A DNA stretch of 64,000 nt from Aliivibrio sp. EL58. GTDB lineage: Bacteria; Pseudomonadota; Gammaproteobacteria; Enterobacterales; Vibrionaceae. The DNA is taken from NCBI RefSeq assembly GCF_900312675.1, contig NZ_OMPC01000011.1, forward strand, positions 62,268 through 126,267. Reading direction: 5' to 3'. The notes below the pieces were generated by a model. That model saw only the letters and a list, made by a program, of their open reading frames with translations, was not told the origin of the DNA and did not search any database. The first letter of the stretch is position 1. Each line of letters opens with the position of its first letter. This document shows, piece after piece, positions 45,878 to 55,743 of this stretch. The position numbers and the translations under genes are program-made.

Positions 45878-47545
45878 TTAAGCAGCGCTTAGTAGCTCTT
45901 TTGCATTAGCAAGCGTATGGTCTGTTATTTGTGTCCCGCCGAGTAAGCGGGCTAGCTCTTCAATGCGCTCTTCTGTACTTAAGGCTCGCATTTGGGTTTC
46001 AGTTTTTCCTGAGTTAGTGTGCTTAGCGACAAATAATTGGTTGTGTCCACAGCCAGCTACTTGAGGTAAGTGAGTAACACATAGCACTTGGGTTGATTCA
46101 CCTAAAGTACGCAACATTTTTCCTACTACAGCAGCGGTTGGCCCACTAATACCTACATCAACTTCATCAAAAATCAAACTTGGCGTATCGACTTTCTGAG
46201 CGGTAATAACCTGAATAGCCAAAGAGATACGAGACAGCTCACCACCAGAGGCAACTTTTGCAATTGGGTGCAATGGCTGACCAGGGTTGGTTGATACTTT
46301 AAAGCACAGGGTATCAATTCCTAGTGGTGAAATTTTACTAACACCATCACTTTCAATCTGAATATCAAATACGGCTTTTTCCATACTTAATGTTTGCATG
46401 CTTTCGGTGATCTTATTATTTAGCTCTTTAGCATAACGCTGGCGACTCTTCGTGAGCTTATGGGCTGCTTCTAAGAAATGTTGTTTCAATTCTTCAACTT
46501 CTTGCTCGCGTTGTTCACGTTTTTCATCTGAACAATCAAGGCGTTCGTATTCTGCCAATAGCTGTTGATGGTGCTCATATAGTTCATCAGCAAGTACATG
46601 GTGTTTTTTTGCCATTGACATAACTTTGCTGAATCGTTCCTCAACAAAGGCAATTTGTGCGGGATCAACATCAATGCAATCTAAGTAGTTTTTAATTTCA
46701 TGATTTGCTTCTTCTACTTGGATCATTGCCTCATTAAGCATTTCTGATAACGGAGCAAGCTGTGGGTCGAGTTGTCCAAGTTGCTGAATATGATTATTTG
46801 CATACTGCAGTAACTGAAGGGCGTTAACGTCATCGTTTTCATAAAGAAGCGACACGGCTTGTTGGCAGTATTCAACCAAGTCACCAGAGTTTGATAAACG
46901 TTTATGATCTTCTTCTAGTTGAGCAAACTCTTCTTCGCCTAGTGCTAAATCATTTAACTCTTTTATTTGATATTCGATCAGCTGTTTTTGAGCTTCATTC
47001 TGCTGAGAGTTTTTGATTAGTTGTTTAAGAGAGTTATCAGCTTGGCGCCACGCTTGGTAGCGGCTGCGTGTCTTATTTAGTAGAGATACATGACCTGCGT
47101 ATTGATCCAACATATTTAGTTGGTATTCAGGTTTCATTAATTCATGGTGGGCGTGTTGACCGTGAATATTGATCAGTAAATGGCCTAATGTTTTTAATTG
47201 AGCCGCAGGAACTGGGCTGCCATTAATAAAACCACGAGAACGGCCTTCTTTAGTGATTACGCGGCGTAAAATACACTCATTGCCATCATAGAGTTCATTA
47301 TCTTCTAACCAACGTTTGGCGTTAAGATTATTTTCTAATGTGAAGAGTACGGTGATCTCAGCTTTCTCTTCTCCTTGGCGAACCATCGAAGCTTCAGCGC
47401 GATCGCCTAAACATAAACCAAGAGCATCAATTGCAATAGATTTACCTGCGCCTGTCTCACCGGTAATGGTGGTCATGCCTTTGGTTAAATCAAGCTCTAA
47501 TGATTTTACAATTGCGAAATGAGTAATTTTGATATGTGCCAACAT
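45878..47545 (-). CDS. recN: DNA repair protein RecN
   Basis: RecN is an SMC-like ATPase that acts in double-strand break repair. From the ATG at 47545 the product has 555 residues (E. coli 553): [20 protein letters not shown], Walker [17 protein letters not shown], a long coiled-coil (about 160-360) and the C-terminal ABC half with [17 protein letters not shown] and [13 protein letters not shown]. Two SOS boxes form a 40-bp palindrome just upstream, so strong SOS induction is expected. Confidence 0.96.
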   Translation of the reverse strand: MLAHIKITHFAIVKSLELDLTKGMTTITGETGAGKSIAIDALGLCLGDRAEASMVRQGEEKAEITVLFTLENNLNAKRWLEDNELYDGNECILRRVITKEGRSRGFINGSPVPAAQLKTLGHLLINIHGQHAHHELMKPEYQLNMLDQYAGHVSLLNKTRSRYQAWRQADNSLKQLIKNSQQNEAQKQLIEYQIKELNDLALGEEEFAQLEEDHKRLSNSGDLVEYCQQAVSLLYENDDVNALQLLQYANNHIQQLGQLDPQLAPLSEMLNEAMIQVEEANHEIKNYLDCIDVDPAQIAFVEERFSKVMSMAKKHHVLADELYEHHQQLLAEYERLDCSDEKREQREQEVEELKQHFLEAAHKLTKSRQRYAKELNNKITESMQTLSMEKAVFDIQIESDGVSKISPLGIDTLCFKVSTNPGQPLHPIAKVASGGELSRISLAIQVITAQKVDTPSLIFDEVDVGISGPTAAVVGKMLRTLGESTQVLCVTHLPQVAGCGHNQLFVAKHTNSGKTETQMRALSTEERIEELARLLGGTQITDHTLANAKELLSAA

Positions 47546-47579
47546 AAGCCATTCTCTGTGAAATTTAAACACTAAAAAC

Positions 47580-47619
47580 ACTGTATAAAGAAACAGTATA
47601 TACTGTTTCTTTATACAGT
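47580..47619. promoter_or_regulatory. double LexA (SOS) box in a 40-bp perfect palindrome
   Basis: CTGTATAAAGAAACAG (47581-47596) and CTGTTTCTTTATACAG (47603-47618) are both CTG-N10-CAG SOS boxes and are reverse complements of each other, giving a perfect 40-bp palindrome. It ends 35 bp upstream of the recN start. Multiple SOS boxes at recN are known in E. coli. Confidence 0.92.
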
Positions 47620-47671
47620 AAAGTTTAAATTAACTTTTTGTGAGTGGCTTATCTTTATCTGTATTTAGAGA

Positions 47672-48556
47672 TTAGAAGAGTTTGCTTGACCAGCCAAGCT
47701 TATTTCTAAGTACATGATAGTAGCTATAATCTTTAGGGTGAATGAGTTTTAATCGACTAGGGCTTTGGAAAATATGCACTTCATCACCAGGGCTGACAGG
47801 TAATGAGACTTGCCCGTCACAGCTCACTTCCAATGCACTACGATTTTCTGGTGAAATGAATAATTTGATATGACGCTTACCTTCAACAACCAGAGGACGG
47901 CTTGAAAGGGTATGGGGAAACATAGGTACAATAGAAATCGCATTCAGATTAGGTGAAAGGATAGGTCCGCCACCAGATAAAGAGTACGCAGTTGATCCCG
48001 TTGGTGTTGAAATGATCAATCCATCAGAGCGCTGAGAGAAAGCAAAGCTGTCATCAATATAGACTTCAAATTCGATCATGTGGGCAACTTGGCCCGGATG
48101 AAGTACCACCTCATTAAAGGCGGTATTGTGGCTTTTTATTTGCCCATGGCGGTGAACTTCAGCTTCTAATAAAAAGCGTTCTTCTTTAACAAATTCACCA
48201 TTTAAGACGGCTTGCAGTGGCTCTTTAAAATTATCAGGATCAAGATCGGTTAAAAAACCAAGATTGCCTCTGTTAACGCCAATGACTGAAATATCGAAAC
48301 GAGATAAAACACGAGCTGCGCCAAGCATATTACCATCACCACCAACGACAATAGCGAGATCGGCTTGTTCTCCTAATTTTAATAGGTGATTAAATCGATC
48401 ATCAGGGATGTCAGGTAAAGCTTCACGTAAGCGATTATCAAGTAATACCGAATAATTAAGCTGAGTTAACCAATTATAAAGAGCTAAATGGGTTTTTACG
48501 GCGCTTGGATCTCTTGGCTTACCAATGATTGCGATAACGTTAAAGGCGGTTTTCAT
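47672..48556 (-). CDS. nadK: NAD kinase
   Basis: NadK phosphorylates NAD+ to NADP+. The 294-residue product (ATG at 48556, GGAT upstream; an ATG at 48565 is also possible) has the GGDGN motif in [18 protein letters not shown], the second motif [21 protein letters not shown] and [11 protein letters not shown]. It has its own promoter region before the recN SOS box and is divergent from grpE, as in E. coli. Confidence 0.96.
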   Translation of the reverse strand: MKTAFNVIAIIGKPRDPSAVKTHLALYNWLTQLNYSVLLDNRLREALPDIPDDRFNHLLKLGEQADLAIVVGGDGNMLGAARVLSRFDISVIGVNRGNLGFLTDLDPDNFKEPLQAVLNGEFVKEERFLLEAEVHRHGQIKSHNTAFNEVVLHPGQVAHMIEFEVYIDDSFAFSQRSDGLIISTPTGSTAYSLSGGGPILSPNLNAISIVPMFPHTLSSRPLVVEGKRHIKLFISPENRSALEVSCDGQVSLPVSPGDEVHIFQSPSRLKLIHPKDYSYYHVLRNKLGWSSKLF

Positions 48557-48608
48557 ATCAATCATCCATCATTAAATGGGGAACAAATTTTACAATTAGC
48601 ACTATTAT

Positions 48609-48638
48609 GCTTGAATCGCTTTATTTAGTCCCCATAAT
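48609..48638 (+). promoter_or_regulatory. sigma-32 (heat-shock) promoter of grpE
   Basis: GCTTGAA (-35, 48609-48615) and CCCCATAAT (-10, 48630-48638) are separated by 14 bp, matching the sigma-32 consensus CTTGAA-N13/15-CCCCATNT almost exactly. The grpE start is about 90 bp downstream. Confidence 0.9.
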
Positions 48639-48730
48639 AATGACAAAGTTTTAATTTGCGTATAGAGCGACGCCTTGGTTTATATTAAGATCGCTTTATA
48701 GCTAGTCATCAGCATTCTGGAGAAGCAGTA

Positions 48731-49315
48731 ATGAGTAACGAAGAGAAAAAAGTAAACGAAGAAGTTGTAGTTGAAGATCATATTGAAGCGGTTGGCACTG
48801 AAGGTGATGTTGAATGGAATGAATCTATTGAAGATAACCAAGATGCAAAAATTGCAGAATTAGAAGCTGCATTACTTGCTACTCAAGCACAACTTAAAGA
48901 TCAGCAAGATGCGGTATTACGTGCAAAAGCAGAAGAGCAAAATGTACGTCGTCGTGCGGAAGGCGATATCGATAAAGCGCGTAAATATGCGTTGAAAAAA
49001 TTCGCTGGTGAACTACTTCCAGTTATCGATAACCTAGAGCGTGCTCTTGAGAATGGCGATAAAGAAAATGAAGCAGCAAAAGCGTTGCTTGAAGGTGTTG
49101 AATTAACACTACAAACGTTTATTTCAACTGTTGAAAAGTTTGGTCTAACGGTAATCAATCCAGTTGGCGAAGCATTTAACCCTGAACTTCATCAAGCGAT
49201 TGGTATGCAAGCAAGCCCTGATCATGAGTCAAACACCGTGATGATTGTGATGCAAAAAGGCTACTCATTAAATGAGCAAGTGCTGCGTCCTGCAATGGTA
49301 ATGGTTGCTCAATAA
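48731..49315 (+). CDS. grpE: nucleotide exchange factor GrpE
   Basis: GrpE releases ADP from DnaK. The 194-residue product has an acidic N-terminus, a long helix ([34 protein letters not shown]) and the C-terminal beta domain with [37 protein letters not shown] near-perfect heat-shock promoter precedes it. Usually dnaK follows directly; here a 319-aa secreted protein gene intervenes. Confidence 0.96.
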   Translation: MSNEEKKVNEEVVVEDHIEAVGTEGDVEWNESIEDNQDAKIAELEAALLATQAQLKDQQDAVLRAKAEEQNVRRRAEGDIDKARKYALKKFAGELLPVIDNLERALENGDKENEAAKALLEGVELTLQTFISTVEKFGLTVINPVGEAFNPELHQAIGMQASPDHESNTVMIVMQKGYSLNEQVLRPAMVMVAQ

Positions 49316-49350
49316 TCACTATTTTTAATTAAATTAAGTGATGATAAATG

Positions 49351-49382
49351 AAGCGAATTCAGCAATGGGTTCGCTTTTTTTT
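49351..49382 (+). terminator. terminator of grpE
   Basis: AAGCGAA (49351-49357) pairs with TTCGCTT (49370-49376), followed by a run of T. It separates grpE from the downstream secreted-protein gene. Confidence 0.8.
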
Positions 49383-49539
49383 GTCTTTCTTTTAAGATAG
49401 GCCGTCTTCTTTTCTAGAAAGTGTGTTGTAAATAAGGAATGGGATTCAAGCTTTTAAATTTTATCATTTTTTCTATCGTTATTTATTTTGTTTTTTACTA
49501 CATTTTACTCATCATGGATGAATGGTTAGGAACAAATAA

Positions 49540-50499
49540 ATGGAAAACAAATTGAACATTAAATCTCTTTTAGTTGGCGCGCTTTGTCTTTACACGCCGT
49601 TAAGTTTTGCTGAGCATGTTGTGGCGTCTGAGACTTATACCTCAATGGCATTAGCAAATGATGCCAAATTATATAATGCACCAGAGACTTCAGCTTGGGC
49701 TCGTGGAGCCACTATTGTTCAAGGTATACCTCGTGGAGATGCTGCCCCGTCATATTGGGCTAATGAGATCATTGATAAAAGTATGACCACTTCTGATGCG
49801 TGGACGGGAATGACACAATGGTTCACGGTATTTGAGGCGCAGAAAAACACAGCAAAAAATGTTCGAGTTGTTATTGGTGATGCTGATATGTGGTTACTTC
49901 AATCGACTGATGGAAGCATGGATCCACTGACGGCTGAATGGGTCAATGTTACTGTAAATAGAGCATCCGTCTCTTGGGCTGCCTATTACTCTCACAACAT
50001 TATTAAATATATTGAAGATGTCCCATATCGCCGCTCTAGCGATGGTTTAAAAGAGTATCAATTGCATTCAGAACATTATCCATTGCATGGTGGAACCAGT
50101 AAGGTTGCTATTGATGGCGAAAATGTCCTTGCCGCGTTTGTACGAATGAAAGCATGGTTGGTTCCTGATAAACCACAAGGCAAGCAAGATATTAGTACGG
50201 CGAAAGTGTTAATCAGTACGGGAGCAGATTATTACCCAACAGTGAATACGTCGGTTTCTCATGGTGATTTATCTAATGCCAATTATTTACCCGGTGCTGG
50301 TGGTAGTCGTTTTCAATATTTAACCACTACACCAAAATGGTATTACATGGGAACCGTTGCGCCGGATGGTTTACTGATTGTTGATGATAATAGTCCATAT
50401 ATTAAATCGGGTGGTAAAACCTACTTAACTAAAGAAGAGTGGCAGCAAAATCCACCGCCAATTGATTTTGAAGTCATGAATTGCAAAGATTCTGATTAA
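49540..50499 (+). CDS. secreted protein of unknown function between grpE and dnaK
   Basis: The 319-residue product has a Sec signal peptide (MENKLNIKSLLVGALCLYTPLSFA). The mature part is rich in Trp, Tyr and beta-type segments (for example WTGMTQWFTVFEAQKNTAKN, DADMWLLQSTDGSMDPL, FVRMKAWLVPDKPQGKQ) and has one cysteine near the end (MNCKDSD). A jelly-roll or lectin-like fold is my guess, not a family match. It has its own terminator-bounded unit between grpE and dnaK, a place where no gene is normally found. I do not recognise it. Confidence 0.7.
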   Translation: MENKLNIKSLLVGALCLYTPLSFAEHVVASETYTSMALANDAKLYNAPETSAWARGATIVQGIPRGDAAPSYWANEIIDKSMTTSDAWTGMTQWFTVFEAQKNTAKNVRVVIGDADMWLLQSTDGSMDPLTAEWVNVTVNRASVSWAAYYSHNIIKYIEDVPYRRSSDGLKEYQLHSEHYPLHGGTSKVAIDGENVLAAFVRMKAWLVPDKPQGKQDISTAKVLISTGADYYPTVNTSVSHGDLSNANYLPGAGGSRFQYLTTTPKWYYMGTVAPDGLLIVDDNSPYIKSGGKTYLTKEEWQQNPPPIDFEVMNCKDSD

Positions 50500-50530
50500 G
50501 TGGATATCGATTAAGAATATTCTGAACGAC

Positions 50531-50560
50531 AAGCCTGACATGATTGTTAGGCTTTTTTTT
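50531..50560 (+). terminator. terminator of the secreted-protein gene
   Basis: AAGCCTGACA (50531-50540) pairs with TGTTAGGCTT (50545-50554, one G-U) and eight T follow in sequence. It isolates the gene from dnaK. Confidence 0.88.
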
Positions 50561-50600
50561 GTGCAGTTGAAAATAAAATTGATTTTTTTTTATTGTTTCC

Positions 50601-50628
50601 CTTGAATTGTGATTTAGCGCCCTTATTA
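50601..50628 (+). promoter_or_regulatory. probable sigma-32 promoter of dnaK
   Basis: CTTGAA (50601-50606) is followed after 13 bp by CCCTTATTA (50620-50628). The -35 is consensus and the -10 partly matches CCCCATNT. It lies about 90 bp before the dnaK start. Confidence 0.65.
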
Positions 50629-50717
50629 ATTAGTCATAGAATGAATTATGGGATTTAGTCCCAACCCTTATTCAAGTTGTTTTGGATAAGTTTAAATAGA
50701 TAATTGGAGAGAACCTG

Positions 50718-52616
50718 ATGGGTAAGATCATTGGTATTGACTTAGGTACAACTAACTCTTGTGTTGCTGTTTTAGATGGCGACACGCCACGTATTTTAGA
50801 GAATGCAGAGGGTGAACGTACAACGGCATCGGTAATTGCATACACAGATGGCGAAACTCTTGTAGGTCAGCCAGCTAAACGTCAAGCGATTACTAACCCA
50901 CAAAATACATTATTTGCGATTAAGCGTCTTATCGGTCGTCGTTTTGAAGACGAAGAAGTACAACGTGATATCGAAATCATGCCGTACAAAATCGTTAAAG
51001 CTGACAACGGTGATGCTTGGGTTGAAGCGCAAGGCCAAAAAATGGCTGCTCCTCAAGTGTCTGCTGAAATTCTTAAGAAAATGAAGAAAACAGCTGAAGA
51101 TTTCCTAGGCGAAGAAGTAACTGGCGCAGTAGTAACTGTACCTGCTTACTTTAACGATGCTCAACGTCAAGCAACGAAAGATGCTGGTCGTATCGCAGGT
51201 CTTGATGTTAAACGTATCATCAACGAACCAACAGCAGCAGCGCTAGCTTACGGTCTAGACAAAAAAGGCGGCGATCGCACTATCGCAGTATACGACCTTG
51301 GTGGTGGTACATTCGATATTTCTATCATTGAAATCGACAACGTTGATGGCGAGCAAACTTTCGAAGTTCTTGCGACAAACGGCGACACTCACCTAGGTGG
51401 TGAAGATTTCGATAACCGTATGATCAACTTCCTAGTTGATGAGTTTAAGAAAGAGCAAGGCATCGACCTTAAAACTGATCCTCTAGCAATGCAACGTGTT
51501 AAAGAAGCAGCAGAAAAAGCGAAGATTGAATTATCTTCAGCTCAACAAACTGACGTAAACCTTCCTTACGTTACTGCTGATGCAACAGGTCCTAAGCACA
51601 TGAACGTTAAAGTTACACGTGCAAAACTAGAATCTCTAGTTGAAGACCTAGTAGTTCGTACTCTTGAACCACTAAAAGTTGCTCTAGCTGATGCTGATTT
51701 ATCAGTAAGCGAAATCACTGACGTAATCCTAGTTGGTGGCCAAACACGTATGCCTATGGTTCAAGCTAAAGTTGCTGATTTCTTCGGTAAAGAAGCGCGC
51801 CGTGACGTAAACCCTGATGAAGCAGTAGCAATGGGGGCTGCAGTTCAAGGTGGCGTACTAGCTGGTGACGTTAAAGATGTACTTCTTCTAGATGTTACTC
51901 CTCTATCTTTCGGTATCGAAACGATGGGTGGTGTAATGACTAAACTAATCGAGAAGAACACAACGATCCCAACTAAAGCGGACCAAACGTTCTCAACTGC
52001 TGAAGATAACCAAAGTGCGGTAACAATCCACGTACTTCAAGGTGAGCGTAAGCAAGCGACATACAACAAATCTCTAGGTCAATTTAACCTAGAAGGTATC
52101 CAAGCAGCACCACGTGGTATGCCACAAATCGAAGTAACATTCGACCTAGATGCTGATGGTATCCTAAACGTATCTGCAAAAGATAAATCGACTGGTAAAG
52201 AGCAGAAGATCACAATCCAAGCTTCTGGTGGTCTAACAGACGAAGAAATCGAAGCAATGGTACAAGAAGCTGAAGCTAACAAAGACGCGGACAAAAAGTT
52301 CGAAGAGCTAGTAACAGCACGTAACCAAGCGGATCAAATGATCCACGGTACGAAAAAACAAATCGAAGAAGCAGGCGATACACTTCCAGCTGACGAGAAA
52401 GAAAAAATCGAAGCAGCAATCAAAGCTCTAGAAGACGTTAAGTCAGGCGATGATAAAGAAGCAATCGATGCGAAAACTCAAGAGCTAGGCCAAGCAGCAC
52501 AAAAGCTGATGGAAATAGCTCAACAGAAAGCGCAAGCGCAACAAGGTGCTGAAGCTGGAGCGCAACCTAAGCAAGAAGATGATGTGGTAGATGCAGAGTT
52601 TGAAGAGGTAAAATAA
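50718..52616 (+). CDS. dnaK: molecular chaperone DnaK (Hsp70)
   Basis: DnaK binds unfolded segments in an ATP cycle controlled by J-proteins and GrpE. The 632-residue product has [18 protein letters not shown], the phosphate-2 motif [15 protein letters not shown], the linker [18 protein letters not shown], the substrate-binding beta domain and a helical lid ending [21 protein letters not shown] precedes the ATG. Codons such as CTA, CGT and GGT dominate, as expected for a highly expressed gene. dnaJ does not follow; a Sel1-J protein does. Confidence 0.98.
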   Translation: MGKIIGIDLGTTNSCVAVLDGDTPRILENAEGERTTASVIAYTDGETLVGQPAKRQAITNPQNTLFAIKRLIGRRFEDEEVQRDIEIMPYKIVKADNGDAWVEAQGQKMAAPQVSAEILKKMKKTAEDFLGEEVTGAVVTVPAYFNDAQRQATKDAGRIAGLDVKRIINEPTAAALAYGLDKKGGDRTIAVYDLGGGTFDISIIEIDNVDGEQTFEVLATNGDTHLGGEDFDNRMINFLVDEFKKEQGIDLKTDPLAMQRVKEAAEKAKIELSSAQQTDVNLPYVTADATGPKHMNVKVTRAKLESLVEDLVVRTLEPLKVALADADLSVSEITDVILVGGQTRMPMVQAKVADFFGKEARRDVNPDEAVAMGAAVQGGVLAGDVKDVLLLDVTPLSFGIETMGGVMTKLIEKNTTIPTKADQTFSTAEDNQSAVTIHVLQGERKQATYNKSLGQFNLEGIQAAPRGMPQIEVTFDLDADGILNVSAKDKSTGKEQKITIQASGGLTDEEIEAMVQEAEANKDADKKFEELVTARNQADQMIHGTKKQIEEAGDTLPADEKEKIEAAIKALEDVKSGDDKEAIDAKTQELGQAAQKLMEIAQQKAQAQQGAEAGAQPKQEDDVVDAEFEEVK

Positions 52617-52655
52617 TACCTCATTCAACAATAAGACAATCTAGATACTAAATTC

Positions 52656-52690
52656 AGGGCGTATTGAGGAAACTCGTACGCCCTTTTTCT
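52656..52690 (+). terminator. terminator of dnaK
   Basis: AGGGCGTA (52656-52663) pairs with TACGCCCT (52677-52684), with inner GAG/CTC, and TTTTTCTTT follows. Confidence 0.9.
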
Positions 52691-52758
52691 TTCCTTCGTA
52701 TTATCAAATCGCTACACTAACGGCCACCCTTTTATTCCAACTGAATATATTAAAGTTT

Positions 52759-53781
52759 ATGATCCGTTCTATTTTACTTACTGTTGTTCTACTTTTTAGT
52801 TTCACCACTTACGCTAACTCTTTAGAAGAGAAAGCGGAATTAGGAGATTCTCGCGCACAAGTAAAATTAGCAATGGAATATGAGTCAGGCACTAATCGCC
52901 CTACCAATATTGATCACGCAATTCAGTGGTATAAACAAGCCGCAATGCAAGACAACACGACCGCACAATTTAACCTTGGTCAAATCTATAAAAATGGCTA
53001 TGGTATTGCTCAAGATTCAAAACAAGCCATCTATTGGTTTACTCGCGCTGCAACGCAAAATCACCCACCTTCTCAGTTTTATTTAGGTGAGATTTACGAA
53101 TACGGATTATCAGGAAAAGTAGACTTATACAATGCATCACTGTGGTACCAAATTGCATCACACAATGGACATGGTGAAGCTATGCTTGGCTATAAACGAG
53201 TATTACACTCCTTAGCCGAGCAACAACAAAACCCGATCGTTGAACAACAAGAAACCACAGAAGTTAAGCCTAAAGAAGTGACACCAGAACAAACGGTTGT
53301 ACCTGCGTCTGAACCCGAACCAAAAACCATCTTCATAACACAGATGGAGAAGCCGACTGCGCTTATCACTCTTGGGAGCTATTTGCTTATTGTCATAATG
53401 GTGGTTGTGCTTATTTTCTTACTATTACGATTAAAGCAGACCTTTGCACGAACTAAAGGTAATAACGCACAACAAAGCAGTTTTTCAAAATCATTACAAA
53501 ATGAGAAGTTAAAGCAACTGCAAGACAGCAATGATAAATTGAAGATCAGAGCGGACGCTCAAGAGATCACGATCAAGCGTTTACAAATTGAGTTAGAGGC
53601 GGCAAAGAAATCATCTTCTTCATCATTTACTCAGTATCAATTGCTCGGCATTAATATAAACAGCAGCAGTGCTGATATTAAGAAGCAGTATCGTAAGCTT
53701 GCTCAACTCCACCACCCTGATCATGGCACTGATGGTGTGATGTTAGCCGAAATAAATAAGGCCTATAACCAAATAAAATAG
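52759..53781 (+). CDS. Sel1-repeat membrane protein with C-terminal J domain
   Basis: The 340-residue product combines a signal peptide (MIRSILLTVVLLFSFTTYA), three Sel1-like repeats at about 25-150 (for example AQFNLGQIYKNGYGIAQDSKQAIYWFTRAA), a Gln/Glu/Pro linker, one transmembrane helix at about 201-224, a coiled-coil (about 245-285) and a J domain at about 290-340 with the HPD motif at 319-321. The likely topology is periplasmic Sel1 and cytoplasmic J domain, so it could recruit DnaK to the inner membrane. It lies 142 bp after dnaK behind a terminator. Family name not recognised. Confidence 0.82.
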   Translation: MIRSILLTVVLLFSFTTYANSLEEKAELGDSRAQVKLAMEYESGTNRPTNIDHAIQWYKQAAMQDNTTAQFNLGQIYKNGYGIAQDSKQAIYWFTRAATQNHPPSQFYLGEIYEYGLSGKVDLYNASLWYQIASHNGHGEAMLGYKRVLHSLAEQQQNPIVEQQETTEVKPKEVTPEQTVVPASEPEPKTIFITQMEKPTALITLGSYLLIVIMVVVLIFLLLRLKQTFARTKGNNAQQSSFSKSLQNEKLKQLQDSNDKLKIRADAQEITIKRLQIELEAAKKSSSSSFTQYQLLGININSSSADIKKQYRKLAQLHHPDHGTDGVMLAEINKAYNQIK

Positions 53782-53933
53782 TGCCACTCGTCAAAGCTAC
53801 TCGACAAAAAACTCAGAAGGCCTTTACAAATTATTGCATCTCTATATAATCTGCATCACTTTTATATGTTATCAAAATGTAACAATATTCATATAGCGTA
53901 TAAATTCAAAGAATAGATAATAGAGAAAGTCAT

Positions 53934-54104
53934 ATGTTTAATTTAGAAGGTCACTGCGACTGGTGTAGAAAGCCAGCGATGGTATTACAGCATCAATACT
54001 GTGATGGCGCAAAGTACTACGCCTGCTCAAGCTGTAATGATTACGCTAAAATCGATATCAGAGAATACGATTTAGCTGAAATGGAAAACGTAAACCAAAA
54101 GTAA
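53934..54104 (+). CDS. small 56-aa zinc-ribbon-like protein
   Basis: An ATG at 53934 (AGAGAAAG upstream) opens 56 codons ending in TAA. Cysteines form two CxxC knuckles, CDWC (8-11) and CSSC (31-34), spaced as in a small zinc ribbon, and the tail is acidic (REYDLAEMENVNQK). The coding pattern and a strong terminator 30 bp downstream support a real gene. Function is unknown. Confidence 0.7.
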   Translation: MFNLEGHCDWCRKPAMVLQHQYCDGAKYYACSSCNDYAKIDIREYDLAEMENVNQK

Positions 54105-54134
54105 TCATTTAACTCATCAGAAAAGAAGTTAAAT

Positions 54135-54171
54135 AAAAAATGCCGATGACGTCAATCATCGGCATTTTTTT
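54135..54171. terminator. terminator between zinc-ribbon gene and aqpZ
   Basis: A perfect 15-bp stem (54135-54149 with 54156-54170; core TGCCGATGA) has a 6-nt loop and A/T-runs on both sides, between convergent genes. Confidence 0.92.
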
Positions 54172-54190
54172 GTATTCAATATCTAGAAGA

Positions 54191-54877
54191 TTATGACTCT
54201 TTTGCCATTACTTTATAGATAAGCGCACCAATTACGGCACCTACAATCGGAGCAACCCAGAATAACCAAAGTTGAGATGTTGCCCAATCACCAACATAAA
54301 CGGCAACCGCTGTACTACGAGCTGGGTTAACAGAAGTATTAGTCACAGGGATACTGATTAAGTGGATTAGTGTTAAACATAGACCAATTGCAATTGGAGC
54401 AAAACCTGCAGGAGCACGGCTATCTGCAGCGCCCATAATTACAATTAGGAACATTGCTGTCATTACTACTTCTGTAATTAATGCAGCTGTCATTGTGTAG
54501 CCACCAGGAGAGTGCTCACCAAAACCATTTGATGCAAAACCACCAGCAAGATCAAAACCAGCTTGGCCGCTTGCGATTAGGTATAAGATACCACCCGCTG
54601 CAATACCACCAAGAACTTGAGAGATGATGTATGGTACTAAGTCTTTAGCATCAAAACGACCACCAACCCATAGACCAATTGATACAGCTGGGTTTAGGTG
54701 ACAACCTGAAATATGACCAATAGCAAACGCCATTGTTAGTACTGTTAGACCAAACGCAAGTGCTACACCTACAAAGCCTATACCTAGCTCAGGGAAACCT
54801 GCTGCTAATACTGCACTACCACAACCGCCCAGCACTAACCAAAACGTACCTATAAACTCTGCCATGTATTTATTCAT
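54191..54877 (-). CDS. aqpZ: aquaporin Z
   Basis: AqpZ is a tetrameric water channel of the inner membrane. The 228-residue product (E. coli 231) has six helices, the NPA motifs in [14 protein letters not shown] and [14 protein letters not shown], and the opening [29 protein letters not shown]. The narrow selectivity filter residues His and Arg fit a water-specific channel. It is a single gene with its promoter in the long region to 55743. Confidence 0.96.
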   Translation of the reverse strand: MNKYMAEFIGTFWLVLGGCGSAVLAAGFPELGIGFVGVALAFGLTVLTMAFAIGHISGCHLNPAVSIGLWVGGRFDAKDLVPYIISQVLGGIAAGGILYLIASGQAGFDLAGGFASNGFGEHSPGGYTMTAALITEVVMTAMFLIVIMGAADSRAPAGFAPIAIGLCLTLIHLISIPVTNTSVNPARSTAVAVYVGDWATSQLWLFWVAPIVGAVIGALIYKVMAKES

Positions 54878-55352
54878 AATGATTCCTATATAATTATTAT
54901 CACTTGATTTCGCTTTAATTTTTTATCCCGAACCAAGTTCTTGTTCAAAAAGAATATAGGTGATGATTAACAAAATAGACACTTTTAGATTTCAATTTGT
55001 TTCCAATTTTCATTTTTAAGACACGATTCCAAAAGCTGTAACACTGATTTATATTGAATTTACAGACATTTGACCAAATATTTCCCCTATCACTAAGATA
55101 AAGAAAATACTGTTCTAATTTTTCTTCCTCTTCTGTTTCTAATGCCTTGCGATTATGTGATAGATCTCTGATAATTAATGTATTGCTCTTAATTGGACAC
55201 TCTTATGCCGCAGGATAACGCACCAAGTTTCTTCTTCTTTGGTTGTGGTATCAACGCTTCAACTTACTGATTTTTATTTAAAATAAGTACCCTTGGCATA
55301 ATGTAAGACGCAATTAGGACGCTATAATTCAGATAATAGACTAAAACTATGA
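54878..55352. other. intergenic region upstream of aqpZ
   Basis: This 475-bp AT-rich stretch holds the aqpZ promoter side (54878-55000). I find no convincing ORF or hairpin in 55000-55350. Codon periodicity is not evident. It may be decayed accessory DNA. Confidence 0.4.
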
Positions 55353-55592
55353 ACAAGAATTGAAAATCACATAGAATCTCTACTGAATATCAGCAGTAAA
55401 TATAACGACGTTACGGGGGTCAATAATGAGCATAAAGCTAGTATCTCCATCAGAACAAGCCCAACGACAAACGCTCCAAAAGTAGACATTGAGTTAGCAA
55501 AGAAACGTTTAGCTGAAAGACTGATAATGGCCTATAACTCTAAGGTTTCTAATGCTTTAAATATATTTAATATTAACGCCTTATTTCTATAA
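55353..55592 (+). pseudogene. 79-codon open frame without start, probable gene remnant
   Basis: The frame is open from after a TGA at 55350 to TAA at 55590-55592 and encodes a plausible polar/helical peptide (for example VDIELAKKRLAERLIMAYNS), followed at once by a terminator hairpin. No ATG, GTG or TTG with a ribosome site lies near the beginning, so it may be the end of a gene that lost its 5' part. A 19-codon ORF in another frame (55426-55485) has a GGGGG ribosome site but no other support. Family unknown. Confidence 0.35.
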
Positions 55593-55600
55593 GGCGTTTT
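55575..55600. terminator. terminator at the end of the remnant
   Basis: AACGCCTTAT (55575-55584) pairs perfectly with ATAAGGCGTT (55589-55598) around a 4-nt loop, followed by TT. Confidence 0.75.
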
Positions 55601-55743
55601 CTGGCCTAAATAATTCAACATAATTTTCATAGATGAAATCAGCCAAATTAATACTGTATTCTTCCCCGAGTAGGTTGAATGTAACGAAAAATACACTACA
55701 AAATACAGCCTACAACGAATGTTATGTAAAATAAACTATATTT

